Source: Pleurocapsa sp. MO_226.B13 (lineage in GTDB: Bacteria > Cyanobacteriota > Cyanobacteriia > Cyanobacteriales > Xenococcaceae). From it: a DNA stretch of 24,295 bases. The stretch covers positions 1 through 24,295 of the forward strand of contig JASJEI010000096.1 in NCBI GenBank assembly GCA_030064795.1. Direction: 5' to 3'. Below, piece after piece: positions 15,677 to 23,614 of this stretch. The number at the start of each line of letters is the position of its first letter. Position 1 is the first letter of the stretch. The translations under genes were made by a program, and so were the position numbers. The notes below the pieces were generated by a model that was not told the DNA's origin, did not search any database, and was given only the letters and a program-made list of their open reading frames with translations.

Positions 15677-18600
15677 TTACTCGTCAATTACAGCATCGCG
15701 GTCTAATAGTAATAAATTACGCAAGCTATTAGTATCTAGATCTGTTAACCATTGTTCCCCTGCATTTACAGTCTGTTCTGCCAGTTCTTTTTTGTTTTCA
15801 ATGATGTCACTAATCCGTTCTTCCAATGTACCCGTACAGACGAATTTATGCACTTGAACGTTACGCTTTTGTCCGATCCGAAATGCCCGATCTGTCGCTT
15901 GATTTTCTACCGCAGGATTCCACCAGCGATCGACATGAAAGACATGATTGGCTCTAGTTAAATTCAGTCCCGTTCCTCCAGCTTTTAAGGATAAGATAAA
16001 TATTTTAGGGCCGTTGGGTTCGTGTTGAAAACGGTCTACCATTTCTTGTCTGGCTTCGCGACGGGTTGAGCCATATAAAAATAAAACTTCTTCCTTTAGT
16101 TTGGTTTCTAAATAAGGTTTGAGTATTTTACCCCATTCAGAAAATTGCGTAAAAATTAACGCCCGATCGCCTTCGTCAACAATTTCATCTAACATCTCTT
16201 CTAGACGTAATAATTTACCAGAGCGATCGCTAAATTGCTCGCAGTCTATTTTAACTTTTTTGCCTTTAGTTTCTTGGAGTAATTGAGGATGATTACAGAG
16301 TTGTTTGAGACGCAATAATAGGGTCAAAATTAAACCACGACGTTGAATCCCCTCAGAATCTTCTATTTCTGCTAAAGAATTATCTACTAACTGTTGATAC
16401 AGTCGCGCTTGTTCGGCAGAAAGCCCGCAATAAACATTCATTTCCTGCTTTTCGGGTAAGTCTTGAATTATATTTTTATCGGTTTTCAAACGGCGGAGAA
16501 TAAACGGTTGAGTTAAAGATCTAAGAATACTTAAGGATTCGCGATCGCCATATTTTTCGATTGGTGCTGCAAATCTTTTTTGGAAGAAATTACGATTACC
16601 CAAAAAGCCAGGATTGAGAAAGTCTAAGATCGACCATAATTCTGTGAGTCGGTTTTCTACTGGCGTTCCTGTTAAGGCAATCCGAAATCCTGCGGGAAGC
16701 TCTCTTACTGCTTGGGATTGTTTTGCCGCAGGATTTTTGACGTTTTGGGCTTCGTCTAAGACTACTCCTTGCCATTGAATAGCTGACAAAGTTTTCAAGT
16801 CTCGATAAACCAGAGAATAGCTGGTAATTACTAACTGTTTATTTTCTACTTGTTTGCTAAATTTTTTGCCTTGCTCTCGTTTATCTCCATGATGAATTAC
16901 TGTTTTTAAATTGGGAGCGAATTTCTTTACTTCTCGTTCCCAATTATTAATTACCGAGGTGGGACAAACTAATAAAGTAGGCTTATTTAAAAGATTTTGT
17001 TGTTTTAAATTCAAGAGAAAAGCTATTAGTTGAATTGTTTTTCCCAACCCCATATCGTCGGCAAGACAAGCACCCAAACCCCAGGTTTCTAAAAATGATA
17101 ACCAGCCAACACCTTTTGCTTGATAGGGACGTAATTTTCCCTTAAAACCTTTAATATTATTAACGGGTTCGACGGCTTTATTATCGGTCAAATTATCCAA
17201 TAACCCTGCTAGAACTCCTGTGGGTTCAAATTTAACTACGGGCAACTTTGCCAGAGTTTTGGTATCTCCTGTAGATAAACGTAGGGCATCTTCTACAGAT
17301 AAATCTAGCTGTTCGTTAGACTTATCCAATACTGCTTGGGCAGCCTTGACATCAGCAGGTTGCAAAGCAATCCATTGTCCCTCAATCTCCACTATCGGCG
17401 ACTTTCGCGCCAGTAACTTTTTAAAATCGCGTTTAGAAACACTGCGATCGCCGACGGTAATTTCTAACTTGTATTTCAACATACTGTGCAAACTCAAACG
17501 TTCGCCTTTTTTCTGATTGACGCTAGCCGTCATTTTGATTCCCAATCTTTGTTCGCTACTGCCTGGAGTCAAACCAGAAGGTAATATTACCCCCAAACCA
17601 TTATCTTGCAGTTGCCAAGCGATCGCCCTAATAAATTCATAAACTTGAACTGGATTGAGTAGGCAATTTAGTGGTTGTGCTTGTTCTAAACTATCTGCAA
17701 TCGGATCGTAGATCCGAGTTGCCAACCCCAAACCCTTGAGGAGAGTTTCTTGCGGTTGTTCAATCGTGCGATCGCCAAGATGCAAAAACTCCTTGGCAGT
17801 CTGCCAAATTACTCCTGCACTAACAATGAAATCAGGATTGTCTAGTGCTTGCAAATAATAATTCAAAGACCAATCATTTTGTTCTCGATTTTCGCCAATT
17901 TCGGCTGGGGGTTTAAGAACAAAACAAACCCGATAGCCTTTTTGTCCTAGGTTACTATCGTGGCGACTAACTATATATTCGCTAATCGGTAACGTCCAGT
18001 TATACAAAGTATTCTGCAAACGTTTTATATTTCGGGTTTTTGCTGGCAATTGAGGAGATTTAGCCAAAGACTCCAACCAAGGCTGTACGATACCTTCTTT
18101 GTTGCTAGGAGGTTGATAATCAATCCAGGTACGCAACCGCGCATCTAAAATAATAGCCAGCGATCGCAACAATAATTCTTCATCGGTAGTATCGGCTTCA
18201 GAGTCTTCGGCATCTAAATATGCCAGACAAGCTTCGGGAATAGTACGGGCAAATTTAGCTAGTCTGACGCGATCGACTTCGCTGTCGATAATTGGTTGCC
18301 AAATGCTTTTGGGAGTTGTTTTATTTGCACCTCGAGCATCGATTCCTGGCAAAAACTTCTGCCTAACAATTAAATCTAATCCCCAACGATAAATGTGCGA
18401 CCAAAAACAGATATCTCCTGCTAAATATTTAACATCTGCTTGCAACGAACTAAAGGATAAAACTTGTAGTAGTTCGATCGTTTGGTTAGGAGTTAAACGA
18501 AATCCCTCTACTTCCCATAAGTATAAGTCTAAAGTCGCCTCCGATTCTACAACGTCGCCAGCGAAAACAGGTTGAATCTTCTTCTCATCTCCTGTCTCCG

Positions 18601-18847
18601 TGACTATAGTAGGCATCCCGACTAACTGAGTTTGCCACTTACTCTCATTCAATAAGTCTGCAATGTCTAATTCATGGCTTTGGCACAGATCTAAAAATTC
18701 TTGTTGACTCAGATCGAAAGGATGGACAAAATCCCCTGATTTATTGAGAGAGAAGCTTTCATTGACTAGCGATCGCCAAGCTTCTCCCCAGATAAAGAAA
18801 TAATCTTGACCTGAATTAACAATCCAACTGCCGTGAATAATTGACAT
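15677..18847 (-). CDS. SNF2/HepA-family helicase-like ATPase
   Basis: A 1056-residue bacterial SNF2-type protein. Residues 1-420 are a poorly conserved N-terminal region; about 430-560 match the SNF2 helicase-associated domain found in bacterial members. The ATPase core follows: motif I DDMGLGKT 597-604, DEAQ box 698-701, motif III TGTPVEN 726-732, motif IV region ALIFTQFSEWG 896-906, motif V LSLKAGGTGLNLT 952-964 and motif VI with arginine finger QATDRAFRIGQ 983-993. All are intact. Family members translocate on double-stranded DNA and remodel DNA-protein complexes; HepA/RapA relatives recycle RNA polymerase, though RapA has a different N-terminus. It could also belong to a defence system, but no nuclease, methylase or other defence partner adjoins it. 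It seems monocistronic and converges on the TpsB gene. The exact role is unknown. Confidence 0.93.
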   Translation of the reverse strand: MSIIHGSWIVNSGQDYFFIWGEAWRSLVNESFSLNKSGDFVHPFDLSQQEFLDLCQSHELDIADLLNESKWQTQLVGMPTIVTETGDEKKIQPVFAGDVVESEATLDLYLWEVEGFRLTPNQTIELLQVLSFSSLQADVKYLAGDICFWSHIYRWGLDLIVRQKFLPGIDARGANKTTPKSIWQPIIDSEVDRVRLAKFARTIPEACLAYLDAEDSEADTTDEELLLRSLAIILDARLRTWIDYQPPSNKEGIVQPWLESLAKSPQLPAKTRNIKRLQNTLYNWTLPISEYIVSRHDSNLGQKGYRVCFVLKPPAEIGENREQNDWSLNYYLQALDNPDFIVSAGVIWQTAKEFLHLGDRTIEQPQETLLKGLGLATRIYDPIADSLEQAQPLNCLLNPVQVYEFIRAIAWQLQDNGLGVILPSGLTPGSSEQRLGIKMTASVNQKKGERLSLHSMLKYKLEITVGDRSVSKRDFKKLLARKSPIVEIEGQWIALQPADVKAAQAVLDKSNEQLDLSVEDALRLSTGDTKTLAKLPVVKFEPTGVLAGLLDNLTDNKAVEPVNNIKGFKGKLRPYQAKGVGWLSFLETWGLGACLADDMGLGKTIQLIAFLLNLKQQNLLNKPTLLVCPTSVINNWEREVKKFAPNLKTVIHHGDKREQGKKFSKQVENKQLVITSYSLVYRDLKTLSAIQWQGVVLDEAQNVKNPAAKQSQAVRELPAGFRIALTGTPVENRLTELWSILDFLNPGFLGNRNFFQKRFAAPIEKYGDRESLSILRSLTQPFILRRLKTDKNIIQDLPEKQEMNVYCGLSAEQARLYQQLVDNSLAEIEDSEGIQRRGLILTLLLRLKQLCNHPQLLQETKGKKVKIDCEQFSDRSGKLLRLEEMLDEIVDEGDRALIFTQFSEWGKILKPYLETKLKEEVLFLYGSTRREARQEMVDRFQHEPNGPKIFILSLKAGGTGLNLTRANHVFHVDRWWNPAVENQATDRAFRIGQKRNVQVHKFVCTGTLEERISDIIENKKELAEQTVNAGEQWLTDLDTNSLRNLLLLDRDAVIDE

Positions 18848-19205
18848 AACTATCTACAAATTATTGCTGAAACTCCGATTCTGATTTCTCACTCAGAAAC
18901 AGATACAAAAAATCGCTTCCTCTCCAAGTTCATTTTTCAAGATATTGGAGAAGAAACTAAGACCTTGCTAGTTTTAGGCATGAAACTTGAGGTAATACTG
19001 TTTTCAGCTACAACCTCTGCGATAAATGAACAGGAAATAACAATTTAGACTAACATACCCAAGTTTAGCAACGCCAAGATCGAATAAGTCATTGTTCAGT
19101 TTAGCAAGTTTCAGCAATTTAAATCGCAAATGTTACGTTTACCGAGAGAAAATTGACAATTGACAATTGACGATTAAATTATTAGCTTGTTAGAAAGCTT
19201 CGATT
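18848..19205. other. 358-bp gap between helicase and msrP
   Basis: No gene is supported. A stop-free stretch runs from about 18846 to the TAG at 19047-19049 but has no usable start until an ATG 22 codons before the end, so it may be gene debris. Near the right side AATTGAC is repeated three times in tandem at 19151-19171, and the sequence AGTTTAGCAA occurs twice (about 19062 and 19099). The helicase promoter must lie here but was not recognised. Confidence 0.5.
19151..19171. repeat. Three tandem AATTGAC heptamers
   Basis: AATTGAC is repeated exactly three times (19151-19157, 19158-19164, 19165-19171), 35 bp past the msrP stop codon. A simple tandem repeat of this kind is prone to slippage; similar ATTGACAATTG tracts are common in cyanobacterial intergenic DNA. 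No function is proposed. Confidence 0.7.
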
Positions 19206-20207
19206 CTAGGCATATAAATCTGCTACATATTCGCCGTAACCATTGTAGGGTAAAGTTTCTTTAATTTCCCAAGATAAACCAGGTCCATTACTAATAAATT
19301 TTTCGGTAGCTTGCGACCATCGAGGATGAGGTACATCAGGCTCGACATTAGCCTCAAACTTATATTCATTGGGGTCGAGAGTATTCCAGTAGGTAGCTGG
19401 CTGTTCGGCAACAAACTCTATTTTGACAATCGACTTTGCACCCTTAAAACCATATTTCCAAGGAGTCACCATGCGTATGGGTGCGCCATGCTGTTTGGGT
19501 AAGTCATGACCATAGATACCTACAGCAAAAAATGCCAGGTCATTTGCCATTTCTTCAATTGTTAATCCTTCTGTGTAGGGCCAAGGCAAGGAACCGATGT
19601 GAAAATTGGGGCCAGTGGTAATCTCTGGATCGTAAAAAGAGGTGAAGCGGACATATTTAGCCTTAGCAGTAGGTTCGACATCCTCTATTAAAGCTTTCAT
19701 CGGAAAACCAATCCAAGGTAAGACCATTGACCAGGCTTCGACACAACGAAAGCGATAGATTCTCTCTTCCAAAGGAAACTTCTGTTTTAAATCATCAAGA
19801 TCGTAGGTGCGAGGATTGTTAACCAAGCCAGCAACTTCCACCTTCCAGTTTTCTGTAGGTAGTTTTTGGGCATCAAGCCAAATTTTCTTCGTGCCACCAT
19901 ACTCATAAAAATTATTGTATTGTGCGGCCAGCTTTTCATCGGTAATGGGTCGATCTACTTGGGCAAAATTAGGATTGGTGGTAAATGTCTTGATTTCGGG
20001 TCGATTGATACTTTGTTCTAAAGATATCTGGGATGCCGACTTACCGAGGTCTGACCTCGATTGACATCCCGCCAAAGGCAAAAGACTTGCACCGATACTC
20101 GCACCAACCAGAGATTTAATAAAGCTACGACGGCTGTAATAGAGTCTAGGAGAAGTAATCTGATTTTCTGATATTTCCCAGGATTTTGGAACGCGAATCA
20201 AAGTCAT
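19206..20207 (-). CDS. msrP: Protein-methionine-sulfoxide reductase catalytic subunit MsrP (YedY)
   Basis: A 333-residue molybdopterin enzyme that repairs oxidised methionines in periplasmic proteins. The N-terminus has a twin-arginine export signal, SRRSFIK (Arg26-Arg27) plus a hydrophobic stretch to about 47. The molybdenum-ligating Cys is Cys155 in RFRCVEAWSMVLPW, and the cofactor-site stretches EWYD-type FTSFYDP (188-194), LAFFAVGIYGHDLPKQHGAPIRMVTPWKYG-type region (224-253) and KGAKSI are clear. Length equals that of the E. coli enzyme. The haem membrane partner MsrQ is not adjacent, so electron supply is unclear. Unusually, the signal ends in LAGC (45-48), which fits a lipobox, so the protein might be a Tat-exported lipoprotein instead of a soluble one. 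The ATG at 20207 has no obvious ribosome site. Confidence 0.93.
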   Translation of the reverse strand: MTLIRVPKSWEISENQITSPRLYYSRRSFIKSLVGASIGASLLPLAGCQSRSDLGKSASQISLEQSINRPEIKTFTTNPNFAQVDRPITDEKLAAQYNNFYEYGGTKKIWLDAQKLPTENWKVEVAGLVNNPRTYDLDDLKQKFPLEERIYRFRCVEAWSMVLPWIGFPMKALIEDVEPTAKAKYVRFTSFYDPEITTGPNFHIGSLPWPYTEGLTIEEMANDLAFFAVGIYGHDLPKQHGAPIRMVTPWKYGFKGAKSIVKIEFVAEQPATYWNTLDPNEYKFEANVEPDVPHPRWSQATEKFISNGPGLSWEIKETLPYNGYGEYVADLYA

Positions 20208-20387
20208 TGGATTTAAAATAGAATGCTAAGAAATAATACGGATCGACCTTTTAATTGTAAACAAATATATATGACTGTCTCAGAAGATCTTCGCTTTCCT
20301 AACAAGTAGTCGATTCCATACTGATAGAAGCGATCGCCCTTTTGATGTCTCGGCTTTGTCACCGAGCAACTTTAAAATTGTTGTTAA
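20208..20387. other. 180-bp gap upstream of msrP
   Basis: Between the msrP start and the VWA remnant there is no ORF. A HIP1-type GCGATCGC is present near 20329. The stretch should contain the msrP promoter on the minus strand, but no clear -10/-35 pair was found. It may also hold the lost signal-peptide region of the VWA gene, though no lipobox or hydrophobic stretch could be read in any plus-strand frame. Confidence 0.4.
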
Positions 20388-20579
20388 TCTACTTTTGGCG
20401 AAACTGCTAGCAAAAATTTGAACGTGCAACTAGTGCTGGATGCCTCTGGCTCTATGGCTAATCAAATTGGTGGTGAGCAAAAATTAGCAATTGCCAAGGA
20501 TGCTCTAGGGAATTTTGTCAATCGCTTACCCAAACAAGCCAATGTCGAGTTTATAATTGCGATCAAAATGGTAGTTTGA
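20388..20579 (+). pseudogene. Remnant of a von Willebrand factor A-domain gene
   Basis: A 63-codon stop-bounded frame without a proper start encodes the beginning of a VWA domain: VQLVLDASGSMANQ carries the metal-ion MIDAS motif Asp-x-Ser-x-Ser, followed by an amphipathic helix (KLAIAKDALGNFVNRLP) and NVEF. It then runs into a TGA at 20577. The expected next strand in this family reads like LRVYG; the +1 frame at the break point does read Arg-Val-Tyr, pointing to a frameshift or small deletion. The rest of the roughly 180-residue domain, including the second and third MIDAS residues, is missing, and the N-terminal export signal is also absent. Intact relatives are extracellular or envelope VWA proteins. 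It is certainly not a functional VWA domain as read. Confidence 0.75.
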
Positions 20580-20738
20580 ACATTATCCGAAACGCAGTTG
20601 GCGATTCCTTGTTTGAAGGACAGTCAATAATGAGGCTTGTAGTTAGTCCTGTAAGGGTTAAACCTTATCAAGCTATGAGTAGTCACATCTGACTATGAAA
20701 TTAGTAACTATAATAATATTCATAAAGCTGCTTGGAAG

Positions 20739-20957
20739 ATGTATAACAATGGCGAACTTGACAGACAAACCAAAGAGTACGCGATCGAAACAGCTAGAAC
20801 TAAACGCGATAATCTTCTATCAGAAGCTAGGACAGAACGCGATCGCACGCTTAATGAGGTTCGTACTGAAAGAGATTCATCTCTTAATGAAGCTCGCAAT
20901 GAACGCGACGAAATTCTTGAGGATGCTCGACAGGAAAGGGATGAAGGGTTGAAATAA
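20739..20957 (+). CDS. Short hendecad coiled-coil ORF, probably the tail of the broken VWA gene
   Basis: 72 codons from ATG 20739; the frame stays open upstream to a stop at 20676. From about residue 18 the protein is built of 11-residue units ending in Arg-Asp or Arg-Asp-like pairs, of form xxLxEARTERD, repeated four times after a degenerate first unit. Hendecads of this kind form long, straight, highly charged coiled coils. The frame is the same as that of the VWA remnant, and similar Arg/Asp-rich helical tails follow VWA domains in some cyanobacterial proteins (from memory, not checked), so I read it as the surviving C-terminus. It could instead be a free-standing expressed small protein. 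No signal peptide or membrane segment is visible. Confidence applies to the ORF and repeats, not to function. Confidence 0.5.
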   Translation: MYNNGELDRQTKEYAIETARTKRDNLLSEARTERDRTLNEVRTERDSSLNEARNERDEILEDARQERDEGLK

Positions 20958-20985
20958 TCAGAGGTTCATTGTTGAACATTAGTTA

Positions 20986-22380
20986 TTACAGTCTATTTCT
21001 TTCCTGACGATTTAATAAATTAGTAGCAATTTCGTACCAGACTTGACGATAGTTTTGATGTTCTGGCGTTTCAGTCAATTGTACTCCCTCTAGTTCGGGA
21101 TATCGCTGATGAAAAATAGTATCTACCTGTTTATAAAAAGCTCCTGCATTAAGCTCTAAAGCTTGAATTCGTTGATAGATTTCTTGTTGTAAATTTTCTT
21201 CGTTTTTGCTCAGAACAGAATCTTGAGAATTAGAATTAAAATTAGAAGAAACTGTAGGTACAACTCTGGTTTTAATAACGGCAAAGCTAATTAAGCCTGG
21301 AATTAATAATGCTGCTGCGGTAATCATACCCCACTGCCAAGGCTGAATCTTTTTAAAATCTTCACTAGAGGGGATACGAGTTACTTGCCGAGAGATAGCG
21401 ATCCCCTGAGAACCAACACGAGAAATATTACTATACAATTGAGAAGTAAAATTGGTAGTATTTATAGAATCTTCGCGATCGCCTGGGGCAACTATTAAAG
21501 TACGAATTTGAGAAACAAAGCTATTAATAATCGAATCTTTCTCTTTAGTTAAAACCTGTCTTACTTTGTCTGCTGACTGATAGCGATCGCGTGGTTTATA
21601 TGCCAGCATTTTATTCAGTACCTTCTTTAAACTGGAACTTACTTTTACCTGAGATTCCCAGTTCCATTCTCCTTGATGGCTATCGTAAAGTTCGTCTGGT
21701 TGTTTGCCAGTTAATAAGACGATGGCGGTAGCGGCCAAGGAATATAGATCGCTACAAGGAAAGGCTTGACCGCGACGTAATTGTTCGTCAGGAGAATATC
21801 CCTTTTTACCAATCAAAGTAATAGATTGTCCCGTAGATTTAGAAACAGCATTGGCAGCAATTTTTACACAGCCAAAATCAATTAAAACCGTCTTCCCATC
21901 GCTTCGCCGACGAATTAAATTATCGGGGGAAATATCGCGGTGAATTAAGTCACAGGAGTGAATATAATCCAAGACGGGGAGTAATTCCCAGATCATCTTA
22001 GTAACTTCTGATTCGGTTAATTTACCTTGGGATTTCAACAGTTCCCAATAACTTTCTCCTTCAACATATTCTTGTACTAAAAAAAGCGATCGCTTGCCGT
22101 CAATACGAGTCTGTAATAGGGCTTCAAACTTAGGAATTTGTGAATGCTTTAATCGGTAAAGAATTCCCGCCTCTCGTTCAAACAAATCTTCGGCTTGAGA
22201 TAACAAGTTATCGCTTTTTACCTGGGGAGCAAATTCTTTAAGGACGCACAATTCTCGGTAGCGATGAGTATCCTCGGCTAAATATGCCCTTCCAAAACCG
22301 CCTTGACCGATTTGTTTGAGAATTCGGTAGCGATTATTGAGGATGATCCCATCCCGCAACACAGCAGAGATTCTAGACAT
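20986..22380 (-). CDS. Hanks-type Ser/Thr protein kinase with one transmembrane segment
   Basis: A 464-residue eukaryotic-like kinase. The catalytic domain spans about 18-280: Gly-rich loop IGQGGFGRAY 24-33, ATP-anchoring Lys48 in CVLKEF, Glu70 as the likely helix-C partner, catalytic loop HRDISPDN 147-154 with Asp149, DFG 168-170, and activation-segment end GYSPDEQ in place of APE. All residues for activity are present. A linker to about 346 is followed by a membrane helix (about 350-369), leaving about 95 residues outside the cytoplasm with an amphipathic, Gln/Glu-rich helix and no named sensor domain (no PASTA or repeat domain). This layout is frequent among cyanobacterial kinases. It is transcribed towards the hendecad ORF, ending 28 bp past it, with a 253-bp gap to divergent gpsA. 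Substrates are unknown. Confidence 0.93.
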   Translation of the reverse strand: MSRISAVLRDGIILNNRYRILKQIGQGGFGRAYLAEDTHRYRELCVLKEFAPQVKSDNLLSQAEDLFEREAGILYRLKHSQIPKFEALLQTRIDGKRSLFLVQEYVEGESYWELLKSQGKLTESEVTKMIWELLPVLDYIHSCDLIHRDISPDNLIRRRSDGKTVLIDFGCVKIAANAVSKSTGQSITLIGKKGYSPDEQLRRGQAFPCSDLYSLAATAIVLLTGKQPDELYDSHQGEWNWESQVKVSSSLKKVLNKMLAYKPRDRYQSADKVRQVLTKEKDSIINSFVSQIRTLIVAPGDREDSINTTNFTSQLYSNISRVGSQGIAISRQVTRIPSSEDFKKIQPWQWGMITAAALLIPGLISFAVIKTRVVPTVSSNFNSNSQDSVLSKNEENLQQEIYQRIQALELNAGAFYKQVDTIFHQRYPELEGVQLTETPEHQNYRQVWYEIATNLLNRQERNRL

Positions 22381-22633
22381 AAATCAGGTTATATATTCCC
22401 AGAAAATATGGCTATTCTAGCAGTGGTTTTTTAAAATCAACAAGATTGTCTGAGGCACGAAATTCGACTGGCGATACAAGCTGAGGGATAGTCTTTGTTG
22501 CCTCTTAGTACTCTGTCAACAATTAATTGATGGGTTAGGGTATTTACTTTTGTACGTCGCGCTCATAAACAGGACAATCTCCCTTACAGTATTAATAAAA
22601 AAAAGATAAACAGTACTATTTGAGATTGTATTT

Positions 22634-23575
22634 GTGAATATTTCATCGAGCATTGTCGCTATCTTGGGAACGGGTGCTTGGGGTTCGGCATTGGGAGCGA
22701 TCGCACAAAGAAACCAGCATCGCGTAACTTTTTGGTCGTATAGAGGTAACGCGCCTTTGGATTTTGTAGTAAAAGATGCAGTAATTATTTTGTCTGCGGT
22801 ATCGATGAAACGGGTAATTCCCACTGTTGAAAAACTGAAAAAACTCGACTTGCCAGCAGAGAAAATTATTGTTACTGCTACTAAGGGACTAGATCCACAA
22901 ACCACTCGTACCCCTTCACAAATTTGGCAAACCGCGTTTCCGAATAACCCCGTCGTTGTCTTATCTGGCCCCAATCTTTCTCAAGAAATAGCCAGGGGTT
23001 TGCCGGCAGCTACGGTAGTAGCCAGCAATAATCTAACTGCTGCCGAGAAGGTACAGGGTATTTTTGCCTCGGATACTTTTAGAGTCTACGTCAACCAAGA
23101 TCCTCTAGGAACAGAATTAGGCGGAACCCTGAAAAACGTAATTGCGATCGCTTCTGGTGTCTGTGATGGGATGAATTTGGGTACAAATGCCAAAGCAGCC
23201 TTGCTTACCCGTGCTTTACCTGAGATGATTCGGATCGGGACTCATTTGGGTGCATCGGGAGAAACTTTTTTTGGTTTGTCTGGTTTGGGAGATTTGATTG
23301 CGACTTGCGATAGTCCTCTGTCTCGTAACTATCAGGTAGGTTACCAACTTGCTCGAAACAAGAAACTAGAACAGATTCTAGAAGAGTTAGAAGGAACGGC
23401 GGAAGGAGTAAATACGACTAATGTACTGGTTAAAATTGCCGATATGAAAGCAATCGCCATTCCCATTGCACGACAAGTACATCGGTTGCTACGGGGTAAA
23501 ATTACTCCTACCGAAGCAATTCAGGCTTTGATGGAACGAGATCTTAAACCCGAATTTTGTGATTTAGATTTTTGA
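22634..23575 (+). CDS. gpsA: Glycerol-3-phosphate dehydrogenase [NAD(P)+]
   Basis: A 313-residue cytoplasmic enzyme that reduces dihydroxyacetone phosphate to sn-glycerol-3-phosphate, the backbone for membrane lipids. The N-terminal dinucleotide fold begins with the glycine motif ILGTGAWGSAL (10-20). Family landmarks follow: TKGLD 83-87 with Lys84, LSGPNLSQEIARGLPAATVVA 110-130, the catalytic Lys167 in GGTLKNVIAIASG, and FFGLSGLGDLIATCDSPLSRN 212-232 with Asp220. A C-terminal helical dimer domain completes it. The start is GTG at 22634, chosen because it precedes the glycine motif by the usual few residues and no in-frame ATG serves better. Length is slightly short relative to the E. coli enzyme because the loop between the first strands is reduced. 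It appears monocistronic and converges on the EAL gene. Confidence 0.96.
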   Translation: MNISSSIVAILGTGAWGSALGAIAQRNQHRVTFWSYRGNAPLDFVVKDAVIILSAVSMKRVIPTVEKLKKLDLPAEKIIVTATKGLDPQTTRTPSQIWQTAFPNNPVVVLSGPNLSQEIARGLPAATVVASNNLTAAEKVQGIFASDTFRVYVNQDPLGTELGGTLKNVIAIASGVCDGMNLGTNAKAALLTRALPEMIRIGTHLGASGETFFGLSGLGDLIATCDSPLSRNYQVGYQLARNKKLEQILEELEGTAEGVNTTNVLVKIADMKAIAIPIARQVHRLLRGKITPTEAIQALMERDLKPEFCDLDF

Positions 23576-23584
23576 ATAAATCAG

Positions 23585-23602
23585 AGAGCGGGCGATCGCT
23601 CT
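23585..23602. terminator. Hairpin between convergent gpsA and EAL gene
   Basis: AGAGCG (23585-23590) pairs with CGCTCT (23597-23602) around GGCGAT, followed by TT on the plus strand. It sits 10 bp after the gpsA stop and 13 bp before the stop of the opposing gene. It fits a short bidirectional terminator, although it overlaps a HIP1-type GCGATCGC, which is palindromic for other reasons. Confidence 0.4.
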
Positions 23603-23614
23603 TTAAGAACAATA

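Noticed and set aside
15677..18847. Helicase as part of a phage-defence island
   Set aside because: SNF2 proteins occur in defence systems, but neighbours are a transporter and a sulfoxide reductase; no nuclease, methylase or other partner is present.
18846..19049. Stop-free stretch upstream of the helicase gene
   Set aside because: There is no usable start codon for most of its length and no recognisable motif; chance or old debris cannot be told apart.
20695..20952. Plus-strand 85-codon frame over the hendecad region
   Set aside because: It overlaps the repeat-bearing frame in another phase; the 11-residue periodicity exists only in the frame starting at 20739.
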